A DNA stretch of 64,000 nucleotides from Spirochaetales bacterium (GTDB lineage Bacteria; Spirochaetota; Spirochaetia; Sphaerochaetales; Sphaerochaetaceae), in the NCBI GenBank assembly GCA_018433865.1, contig JAHDQJ010000006.1, forward strand, positions 62,001 through 126,000, read 5' to 3'. This document shows positions 54,336 to 61,155 of the stretch, piece after piece (the stretch's first letter is position 1; the number at the start of each line of letters is the position of its first letter). The translations under genes were made by a program, and so were the position numbers. The notes beneath the pieces were generated by a model. That model was not told the origin of the DNA, made no database searches, and worked only from the letters and a program-made list of their open reading frames with translations.

Positions 54336-54692
54336 ATGAATGAGATCAAGGAATTGACTGATTTGGTACTTCGTTTTCGTGATGAGCGCAATTGGGCCCA
54401 ATTTCATAATCCCAAGGATCTGGCGATCTCGTTGGTGTTGGAGGCCTCGGAATTGTTGGAACACTTCCAATGGAAGAATGGCGATGAGGTCGCGCACCAT
54501 ATCGAAGCGCACAAGGATCGCATCGGGGAAGAATTGGCGGATGTCCTGTATTGGGTTCTCCTGCTGAGCCACGACTTGGATCTGGACATCATCGAGGCAT
54601 TCAAGGCGAAGATGGAAGGGAATGCACGGAAGTACCCTGTCGACAAGGCACGGGGAAGGCATGAGAAATATACCGAACTTCATGGACTGTGA
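54336..54692 (+). CDS. MazG-like nucleotide pyrophosphohydrolase
   Basis: 118 residues, an all-alpha NTP pyrophosphatase. Metal-binding EASE (36-39) and EELAD (65-69) form the ExxE...ExxD motif. It is close to the small single-domain MazG family that cleaves (d)NTPs to monophosphates. The gene ends 26 nt before the helicase gene, in the same direction. Small MazG proteins next to helicase/nuclease genes are often seen in accessory islands. Confidence 0.9.
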   Translation: MNEIKELTDLVLRFRDERNWAQFHNPKDLAISLVLEASELLEHFQWKNGDEVAHHIEAHKDRIGEELADVLYWVLLLSHDLDLDIIEAFKAKMEGNARKYPVDKARGRHEKYTELHGL

Positions 54693-54718
54693 AATCTCGG
54701 TGACCGGAGGGAATTCTC

Positions 54719-56623
54719 TTGTTGGTGTATCAAGGTGAGAAGAGCCAATTTCTCGAAGATGTGTTGAACGCAGATATTGAGCACAAGATCGAACAAGAGA
54801 TGCTTGCCCATCTCCATCGTCACGTAGGAAACAGCGAGAAGGAATCATGGAAACAATCCATGGTGTACATGGCTCAGGTATTGCAAGACTCGGAGATTCC
54901 GCATGATGCGGGAATTGCCATTGAGTTTTCGATTCCACAGAGCGCCAAGCGGGTGGATTTCATCATCAGCGGATTCGATGAAGCGCAATCACACCAGGCG
55001 GTGATCGTCGAGCTGAAACAGTGGAGCGAGGTTTATCCCGCGACGCATGTCGGACAACTGCTCGAGGTGCACACGGAAGACTTTTCCCAAGAGGTGGTCA
55101 CCAAGTTCCGGGGGCAATTGCATACCACGGTACATCCCTCATACCAGGTTTACAGTTACAAGACCCTGATCAGCGACTTCAATGCGAATGTGCAGGATCT
55201 CCCCATCCACCTATCGGCATGCGCCTATCTGCACAACTATGATAAGCACAAGGAGCAAGACCCGCTCTTTCTTCCGCACTTCAACGACTATATAGAGCAA
55301 GCTCCGGTCTTCTGTCGCGGGGATGCCAAGAAGTTGCAACGATTCATCAAGCAATTCATCCGGAAAGGAGACAGGAAAGAGACACTTGTGTCTATCGAAG
55401 AAGGGGATATACGTCCTTCCAAGAGCCTTCAGGATTCACTGCTTGCCATGATGCAGGGGAAGCGGGAATTCCTTCTCATCGATGAGCAGGAGGTGGTGTT
55501 CCAACGGACAATCGCGTACGCCAGGATGTGCGCCAAGGACTTCCGCAAACGGGTGGTCATCATCAAGGGAGGACCGGGAACAGGCAAGACCGTCGTGGCA
55601 ATCAACCTTCTGGTACGGCTGATCCAGGAGAAGCAGTATTGTGCCTATGTGACGAAGAACAGTGCGCCAAGGCATGTATTCGAAGCAAAACTCGTCGAGG
55701 GGGCGATGAGGAGGCGACATATCGGGAATCTTTTCAAAGGCTCCGGATCTTTTGTCGATGCCCAGGACAATGTATTCGGGGCATTGCTCGTCGACGAGGC
55801 ACACCGCCTGAACAGACAAGGCCGGCAAGGACCCGTGGTAAGGGGAGAAGACCAGATCAAGGAGATCATCCATGCAGCCCGTCTTTCGGTTTTCTTCATT
55901 GATGAGGACCAGAAAGTCACTGCATTCGATTACGGTAGGATCGATACGATCAAGAAGTGGGCGCAACAGTTGGGAGCCTCCGTGTATGAGGATGAGCTGA
56001 CAAGCCAATTCAGATGCAACGGATCGGATGGATACCTCGCATGGTTGGATAACGTGTTGGGTATACGGGAGACAGCACATGACACACTTGCAGGAATAGA
56101 ATATGACTTCAAGGTGGTGGATGATCCATTGGAATTGGAACGGCTGATCAGGGCCAAGAATGCGGAGGACGGGAAAGCCCGCCTGGTAGCCGGATACTGT
56201 TGGGAGTGGATATCCAAGAACGATCCTGCCGCAGGCCCAGATATCAAGATAGGTGAGTTTGCCATGCCTTGGAACCTGAGTGCCAACAAGACGTATGCGA
56301 TCTCCCCCGGATCCATCAATCAGGTCGGTTGCATCCACACTACCCAAGGATTGGAATTCAGCTATGTCGGAGTCATCATCGGAGAGGATCTCAGACTCAA
56401 GGATGGTCGGGTAATCACAGACTATGCGAAGCGGGCAAAATCCGACAAATCGTTGAACGGCTTGATCGGCCCTGCACGCAAGGGCGACGCCCAAGCCATA
56501 GGTGAGATCGACAAGATCATCAGGAATACCTACCGGACATTGATGACACGTGGATTGAAAGGTTGTTATGTCTATTGCATGGATGGAGACTTGGCCGATT
56601 ACCTGAAAGATCATGTCCGGTGA
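54719..56623 (+). CDS. PD-(D/E)XK nuclease - DUF2075 helicase fusion
   Basis: 634 residues. The N-terminal 170 residues contain a nuclease-like core: VDFIISG with D80 and VIVELK with E98 and K100. The rest is the DUF2075/Schlafen-type P-loop helicase: GGPGTGKT (about 284-291), LVDEAHRL, FFIDEDQKV, the SQFRCNG motif and IHTTQGLEFSYVGVIIG. It probably acts on nucleic acid, possibly as part of phage defence together with the MazG enzyme. The start is a TTG at 54719 with GGAGG 8 nt upstream; alternatives at 54722 (TTG) and 54725 (GTG) are spaced less well. A rare start may hold expression down. Confidence 0.85.
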   Translation: MLVYQGEKSQFLEDVLNADIEHKIEQEMLAHLHRHVGNSEKESWKQSMVYMAQVLQDSEIPHDAGIAIEFSIPQSAKRVDFIISGFDEAQSHQAVIVELKQWSEVYPATHVGQLLEVHTEDFSQEVVTKFRGQLHTTVHPSYQVYSYKTLISDFNANVQDLPIHLSACAYLHNYDKHKEQDPLFLPHFNDYIEQAPVFCRGDAKKLQRFIKQFIRKGDRKETLVSIEEGDIRPSKSLQDSLLAMMQGKREFLLIDEQEVVFQRTIAYARMCAKDFRKRVVIIKGGPGTGKTVVAINLLVRLIQEKQYCAYVTKNSAPRHVFEAKLVEGAMRRRHIGNLFKGSGSFVDAQDNVFGALLVDEAHRLNRQGRQGPVVRGEDQIKEIIHAARLSVFFIDEDQKVTAFDYGRIDTIKKWAQQLGASVYEDELTSQFRCNGSDGYLAWLDNVLGIRETAHDTLAGIEYDFKVVDDPLELERLIRAKNAEDGKARLVAGYCWEWISKNDPAAGPDIKIGEFAMPWNLSANKTYAISPGSINQVGCIHTTQGLEFSYVGVIIGEDLRLKDGRVITDYAKRAKSDKSLNGLIGPARKGDAQAIGEIDKIIRNTYRTLMTRGLKGCYVYCMDGDLADYLKDHVR

Positions 56624-56993
56624 AACGCTAACATGCTATCAGTAAGTGAGCTTGCGGCTGTACATCGGCATGCATGCTTATACAACGGGAAGGTCTCCGC
56701 CGTTGGCGGGAATTCTGCTACGGGAAGAAAAGAGGGAATGGCGGAATTGACCGATAACGTCGCGAGCCGCCCGACACGAACGATGTCCGCCAGGAGCTGG
56801 GTAAGACAGGGGTTACTCTTTATTTTCTGTATGCAAAGTACGGTTCGTTCGCTTGGATATACCTGTCAATTTACCGACAATTATAAAGTGAAAGTATTGG
56901 CAATTATAAAGTATACGTTTTAGCAAGCCCAAATCTCACTCTGTCGCTTGGCTCGCAAAGGTGTTGAAATCCAAGGGTTGCCCCCATGAATAC
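56624..56993. other. AT-rich intergenic tail of the island
   Basis: 370 nt with no supportable gene. The second half is clearly AT-richer than its surroundings. A 12-bp direct repeat, CAATTATAAAGT, occurs at 56878-56889 and 56901-56912, with a partial copy (CAATTTA) at 56867. A 96-codon frame at 56633-56923 has no ribosome binding site and no recognised motif. Confidence 0.5.
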
Positions 56994-57029
56994 GAAAAAC
57001 CTGCATATAGACACTCTACATGCAGGTTT
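56994..57029 (-). terminator. Terminator downstream of the tRNA
   Basis: Perfect 10-bp stem AAACCTGCAT (56997-57006) / ATGCAGGTTT (57020-57029) with a 13-nt loop. On the minus strand the stem ends in a run of five T's, so it terminates the tRNA transcript; it may also work weakly for the plus strand. Confidence 0.8.
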
Positions 57030-57066
57030 CTACGTGTGGTATTGTATCAACACCGACTATTGAGGA

Positions 57067-57140
57067 TGGGCCCAGAAGGACTTGAACCTTCGACCCACGG
57101 ATTATGAGTCCGATGCTCTAACCAACTGAGCTATAGGCCC
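57067..57140 (-). tRNA. tRNA with anticodon CAT (Ile2 or elongator Met)
   Basis: 74 nt with full cloverleaf: acceptor stem GGGCCTA/TGGGCCC (one G-U), D-arm AGCTCAGTTGGTTAGAGC, anticodon loop CTCATAA, and T-arm containing GGTTCAAGTCC. Discriminator base is A; CCA is not encoded. The anticodon CAT means either elongator Met or the lysidine-modified Ile2 tRNA; the G1-rich acceptor leans to Ile2 but does not prove it. The promoter TTGACA-N17-TATTAT lies at 57179-57151. Confidence 0.9.
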
Positions 57141-57150
57141 GACTTTCGTG

Positions 57151-57179
57151 ATAATACGGAGAAAGGTCGACGCTGTCAA
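57151..57179 (-). promoter_or_regulatory. tRNA promoter
   Basis: Minus strand TTGACA (57179-57174), 17-nt spacer, TATTAT (57156-57151), about 11 nt before the tRNA 5' end; close to consensus. Confidence 0.75.
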
Positions 57180-57185
57180 CAGATG

Positions 57186-57833
57186 TCAATGCAGGGGGGA
57201 GACGTCTCCGCGCAGCAGGACATCGGTGAATCCCAGGCTCTCCAGGATTCTCATGCTGCTCTCTTTTTCCTCTTCCCGGATCCACCTGAGCGTGAGTCGG
57301 ACGAGGCTTCCCCGTACGATCTCCAGTGTAGGCTTGAACCCGAGGTCATGGAACTTTGCGTACAACTGTTCGACTCGTTGCAAGTTTGCAAACGTGCCGA
57401 TCTGGATCATGTACCATCCGGTATCGCCCGGCCTGTTGTAGTTGGAGACAGGGACCGTGGGTGTGAAAAGTATCTCAAGTCCGACCGGGGAGATGCCTCG
57501 CTCATGCATGTCGATCTTCCTGGCTGCCCCCGGCGTGAGATCGATGATGCGTCCATCCACATACGGGCCGCGGTCATTGATCGTCACCTCGACGCTCATG
57601 TGGTTGTGAAGGTCATGCACACGAACGACCGTACCGAACGGCAGGCTCTTGTGTGCAGCCTTCATGGCATCGGGGTCGAACCGTTCCCCGTTCGCGGTCA
57701 AATTCCCGTCCGGATCGCTGTCATACCATGAAGCGAGTCCTGTCTCATCGTATGCAGTCGGAACAACCTCCGTGTCCGCGAACAACAGGGTTGCCGAGAG
57801 GAGAAATACCATGATCGCAAGCAATCGTCCCAT
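57186..57833 (-). CDS. rlpA: RlpA-like lytic transglycosylase/SPOR protein
   Basis: 215 residues: signal peptide (1-19, ending LLFA), a double-psi beta-barrel (about 32-112) with GLASWYD, GERFDPDAMKAAHKSLPFGTVVRV and NDRGPYVDGRIIDLT, and a C-terminal SPOR domain (about 138-210, WYMIQIGTFANLQRVEQLYAKF). In Pseudomonas RlpA cleaves naked glycan strands at the septum. No lipobox is seen. The -10 box lies 6 nt before the ATG, so the mRNA is probably leaderless. Confidence 0.9.
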   Translation of the reverse strand: MGRLLAIMVFLLSATLLFADTEVVPTAYDETGLASWYDSDPDGNLTANGERFDPDAMKAAHKSLPFGTVVRVHDLHNHMSVEVTINDRGPYVDGRIIDLTPGAARKIDMHERGISPVGLEILFTPTVPVSNYNRPGDTGWYMIQIGTFANLQRVEQLYAKFHDLGFKPTLEIVRGSLVRLTLRWIREEEKESSMRILESLGFTDVLLRGDVSPLH

Positions 57834-57839
57834 GGCTTG

Positions 57840-57867
57840 ATTATACGGAGGTTGCGGGAAAAATCAA
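57840..57867 (-). promoter_or_regulatory. Leaderless promoter of rlpA
   Basis: Minus strand TTGATT (57867-57862), 16-nt spacer, consensus TATAAT (57845-57840), 6 nt before the ATG at 57833. Confidence 0.6.
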
Positions 57868-57892
57868 AGGAATTGGAGGGACCGGAGGCATG

Positions 57893-57921
57893 TTGCCCAA
57901 ACCATCGTCTATCAGTATAAT
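57893..57921 (+). promoter_or_regulatory. Leaderless promoter of lysS
   Basis: TTGCCC (57893-57898), 17-nt spacer, consensus TATAAT (57916-57921), then 7 nt (CGCCCCC) before the ATG at 57929. It is divergent from the rlpA promoter, about 25 nt away. Confidence 0.65.
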
Positions 57922-57928
57922 CGCCCCC

Positions 57929-59506
57929 ATGAACAATCAATCCGTATCTTTGCATTGGGCTGACATATACGCAGACAAGATCATTCGTGAGAAGGGTCCC
58001 AAGGATCATTATACCTGTGCCTCCGGAATCACTCCCAGCGGCACTGTCCATATCGGGAATTTCCGTGAGATCATCTCCGTCGAGCTGATCGTACGCGCGC
58101 TGCGTGACAAGGGCCAGAACGTACGGTTCATCTATTCGTGGGACGATTACGATGTGTTCCGCAAAGTGCCGAAGAACATGCCGCGACCCGAGGTGCTCGC
58201 CACGTTCCTGCGCAAGCCCATCACGTTGGTTCCGGATACCACCGGAGCATGGTCGAACTATGCAGAGGCGAATGAGAAGGCTGTGGAGCATCTGTTGCCG
58301 GTCGTGGGAATCGAGCCGGAGTATCTCTACCAGGCTCAGCGGTATCGTGCATCTCTCTATGCACAGGGGATGCGGACCGCGCTTGAGCACAAGGATGAGA
58401 TCAAGGCGATATTGGATACCTACAGGACCTCTCCTTTGCCGGATGACTGGTACCCTGTCTCCGTGTTCAGCAACTTCACGGGAAAGGACAATACGACGAT
58501 ACTCGGTTGGGACGGCGAGTGGGCAGTCACCTACCGCGATGACGATACGGGACAGGAAGAGACCATCGACCTGAGGACCACCAGCGCGGCGAAACTTCCC
58601 TGGCGGATCGATTGGCCGATGCGGTGGGCTCACGAGGGTGTCGACTTCGAACCTGCGGGGAAGGACCATCACAGCGAAGGAGGTTCCTTCGACACATCGA
58701 AACATGTGGTCAAGGTGTTCGGAGCCGAGCCTCCCGTATCCTTCCAATACGATTTCATCAGCATCAAGGGACGCGGAGGGAAGATATCCTCTTCCTCAGG
58801 AGAGGTGATCAGCCTCCCCGATGTCCTCGAGATCTATACTCCGGAAGTAACCCGCTACCTCTTCGTCGGCACGAGGCCCAATACCGAATTTGCCATCTCC
58901 TTCGACCTGGACGTCCTGAAGATCTATGAGGATTACGACACTACCGAACGCATTTATTTCGGTGTTCAGGAAGCCAATGAGAAACGTCAGGCAAAGGAAA
59001 AGCGTATCTACGAGTTGTCTCAGGTCAAGGATATCCCGACCGAGATCTCGTATCAGATTCCGTTCAGGCACCTGTGCAATCTTCTCCAGATCAATGGGGG
59101 GGATATCGATGCCGTGATCTCCTCCTTGGATGGGATCACTCCCGGACAGATCGACCGTTTGCGCCAACGGTGCGTCTGTGCCTGGAACTGGATCAGCCAA
59201 TTCAGCCCCGAAGAGTTCCGGTGGGTCTTGCGAAGTGATCATGATCCGGTGATGGAGCTGGAGGAATCCGAGAAGAAGGCGATCGGGATGCTTTTCGAGG
59301 TGGTCTCCCGTTTGGACGAGTATGACGAGAAGCAGCTTGCGGAGGAGATCTATGCGATCGCCAAGGATTGCGAGCTGGACGCTCCCCACCTGTTCAAGGT
59401 TGCCTATGGGGTGTTGATCGGAAAGGAGCGGGGGCCGAAGCTCGCCGGCTTCATCAAGACCTGCGGCAAGGAGAAAGTGCTTCCCATCCTCCGTCGATAT
59501 ATTTAA
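57929..59506 (+). CDS. lysS: Class I lysyl-tRNA synthetase
   Basis: 525 residues. The Rossmann-fold HIGH motif is HIGN (41-44) and the KMSKS equivalent is KISSSS (285-290), which is normal for class I LysRS. The C-terminal half is the alpha-helical anticodon-binding region. Most bacteria use an unrelated class II enzyme; the class I form is found in archaea, spirochaetes and some alphaproteobacteria. No class II enzyme is in view, so this should be the essential one. The start matches the family N-terminus and has no Shine-Dalgarno. Confidence 0.95.
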   Translation: MNNQSVSLHWADIYADKIIREKGPKDHYTCASGITPSGTVHIGNFREIISVELIVRALRDKGQNVRFIYSWDDYDVFRKVPKNMPRPEVLATFLRKPITLVPDTTGAWSNYAEANEKAVEHLLPVVGIEPEYLYQAQRYRASLYAQGMRTALEHKDEIKAILDTYRTSPLPDDWYPVSVFSNFTGKDNTTILGWDGEWAVTYRDDDTGQEETIDLRTTSAAKLPWRIDWPMRWAHEGVDFEPAGKDHHSEGGSFDTSKHVVKVFGAEPPVSFQYDFISIKGRGGKISSSSGEVISLPDVLEIYTPEVTRYLFVGTRPNTEFAISFDLDVLKIYEDYDTTERIYFGVQEANEKRQAKEKRIYELSQVKDIPTEISYQIPFRHLCNLLQINGGDIDAVISSLDGITPGQIDRLRQRCVCAWNWISQFSPEEFRWVLRSDHDPVMELEESEKKAIGMLFEVVSRLDEYDEKQLAEEIYAIAKDCELDAPHLFKVAYGVLIGKERGPKLAGFIKTCGKEKVLPILRRYI

Positions 59507-59512
59507 TTCGGG

Positions 59513-60394
59513 TCAGGAGAGAATCCTGTCCAGCACCACCTGATTCTTGCGCCACTTCGGCTGGGCCTTCACGCGGAGGTCCAGCTGCACGGTTTTCCCG
59601 GGAAACAGCCGCTTGATCTCCTTGAAGGAGGCTTGGCGGATTTTCTTTATTCCCTCGCCACCCTTGCCGACCAGGATTCCTTTCTGGGTCTCCCGTTCCA
59701 CATTGATGAACGCCCGGACCCAGATCGACTGTGCCTCCTCGGAGTATTCCAAGTCCGACACCTCGACATAGATGGCGTGCGGAATCTCTTCGGTCACATT
59801 CGCGATCGCTTTCTCCCGGATGATCTCCGATATCCTGAACTCAAGCGGCTGGTCCGTGTAGGCTTCCTCCGGATAGAGCATCTCTCCCTCGGGCGCCAGC
59901 TTGAACAATTCGATGAGCGCCTCATCCACCCCATCATCCTTCTGTGCGGAGAGTTCGACCACAGGAGCATCGGGAAATGCCGTGTGTATGAACTGTCTTG
60001 CAGTGGCCAGCTCTTCGGCTTTTGCGATGTCCTTCTTGTTGATTGCAATCACCACAGGAATCCTGACCGTCTGCAACAGTTTCACGATCGCCTGTTCCTC
60101 AGCGCCAGCAGGACGTTTCGGATCGATCATGTAGAGGATCATGTCCGAATCTTCAAGCGATGCGCGGGTCGTCTCCTGAAGCCGGAGGTTGAGCGCCTGC
60201 TCCGACACGTGATACCCCGGGGTGTCGGTGAGGATCAATTGACCCCGCTGGTCGGTGTAGATGCCGCGGATCGCATTGCGTGTGGTCTGCGGAGTCGACG
60301 CGGTGATCGATACCTTGCGCTCGCAGATGGTGTTCACGAGCGTCGATTTCCCAGAGGACGGTCTGCCGATGATGGCTACGGTGGCACATTTCAT
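59513..60394 (-). CDS. era: GTPase Era
   Basis: 293 residues. G domain: G1 GRPSSGKST (about 10-18), G3 DTPG, G4 NKKD and G5 LSAQK. The C-terminal KH domain (about 200-290) has GILVGKGGEGIKKIR (GxxG loop). It binds the 3' end of 16S rRNA and helps 30S maturation. The ATG at 60394 is chosen because TATAGT ends six nt upstream; the frame upstream is non-family. The 3' end is 6 nt from the lysS stop. Confidence 0.95.
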   Translation of the reverse strand: MKCATVAIIGRPSSGKSTLVNTICERKVSITASTPQTTRNAIRGIYTDQRGQLILTDTPGYHVSEQALNLRLQETTRASLEDSDMILYMIDPKRPAGAEEQAIVKLLQTVRIPVVIAINKKDIAKAEELATARQFIHTAFPDAPVVELSAQKDDGVDEALIELFKLAPEGEMLYPEEAYTDQPLEFRISEIIREKAIANVTEEIPHAIYVEVSDLEYSEEAQSIWVRAFINVERETQKGILVGKGGEGIKKIRQASFKEIKRLFPGKTVQLDLRVKAQPKWRKNQVVLDRILS

Positions 60395-60400
60395 AGGGAG

Positions 60401-60430
60401 ACTATAGTCCGACACGATATGAAGAGTAAA
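60401..60430 (-). promoter_or_regulatory. Leaderless promoter of era
   Basis: Minus strand TTTACT (60430-60425), 18-nt spacer, TATAGT (60406-60401), then 6 nt to the ATG at 60394. No Shine-Dalgarno. Confidence 0.5.
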
Positions 60431-60525
60431 CAGGGCAAGTGTCCTGTGCGGCCATGTCTTTTCATTTCACCGATTGTTCCGTATACTTTGACGGACAGGC
60501 AATTCTGGAAATCTTGGAGTGATCA

Positions 60526-61095
60526 ATGGCAGATACCGAAAAAAAAGAGCAGACACCCGATGTCGCATCGGATAAGTTCCTGCAGACCCGTTCCATCATG
60601 TTGTCAGGGGAAATCGACAAGGAGAGCGCAGAGAAGGTCGTCAAGCAGATGTTGATCCTCGAGGCGGAGAGTGATGATCCCATCAGGGTCTTCATCAACT
60701 CGCCCGGAGGAGATGTGGAAGCGGGCTTCGCAATATTCGACATGGCACGGTTTATCAAGAACGAGGTCTACATGATCGGCATGGGCTTGGTAGCCAGCGC
60801 CGCGACCTTGGTTCTGCTCGCCGTTCCGAAAGAGCGGAGGATCGGCTTGCCCAATTCCAGCTATCTCATCCATCAGCCCATGAGCAGGATGGAGGGAGTC
60901 GCGACCGATATCGAGATCTACGCCAACCAGCTTGAGAAGACCCGCGACCGGCTCAACTCCATCATCAGCGCACAGACGGGACAGGCGATAGAAATCGTCA
61001 GGAAGGACACCGACAGGGATCATTGGCTCGATGCCGATGAAGCGCTGTCATACGGGTTGATCAGCAGGGTCGTGGAGAACAGAAGGGAGATCTGA
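60526..61095 (+). CDS. clpP: ATP-dependent Clp protease proteolytic subunit
   Basis: 189 residues. Catalytic triad: Ser91 in GLVASAATL, His116 in YLIHQPMS and Asp165 in DTDRDHW. The loop around the Ser (VASAA instead of AASMG/A) and the absence of a long propeptide suggest a ClpP2-type paralogue; a second ClpP and ClpX/ClpA are expected elsewhere. TTGGAG lies about 8 nt before the ATG, and TATACT at 60482-60487 gives a normal leader of about 35 nt. Confidence 0.93.
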   Translation: MADTEKKEQTPDVASDKFLQTRSIMLSGEIDKESAEKVVKQMLILEAESDDPIRVFINSPGGDVEAGFAIFDMARFIKNEVYMIGMGLVASAATLVLLAVPKERRIGLPNSSYLIHQPMSRMEGVATDIEIYANQLEKTRDRLNSIISAQTGQAIEIVRKDTDRDHWLDADEALSYGLISRVVENRREI

Positions 61096-61116
61096 AGAGC
61101 TCCTTCCTTGGATGGA

Positions 61117-61134
61117 GTGCCTGTTCGCAGGCAC
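61117..61134 (+). other. Hairpin between clpP and the MFS gene
   Basis: Perfect 7-bp stem GTGCCTG / CAGGCAC closed by a TTCG tetraloop, 21 nt after the clpP stop. No T-run follows, so it is not a standard terminator. It could protect the clpP 3' end after processing or set expression of the next gene. Confidence 0.45.
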
Positions 61135-61155
61135 CCGAAGGGTGGGATTACACCG

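Noticed and set aside
54391-54402. TTGGGCCCAA in mazG as a copy of the tRNA end (attachment site)
   Set aside because: The match is only a short palindrome in conserved coding sequence, too short for an att duplicate; no longer copy of the tRNA end was found.
55436-56614. Minus-strand open frame of 392 codons
   Set aside because: Shadow of the DUF2075 helicase, which carries all helicase motifs.
56633-56923. Possible 96-residue protein after the helicase gene
   Set aside because: No ribosome binding site, no recognised motif, and the end lies in AT-rich repeats.
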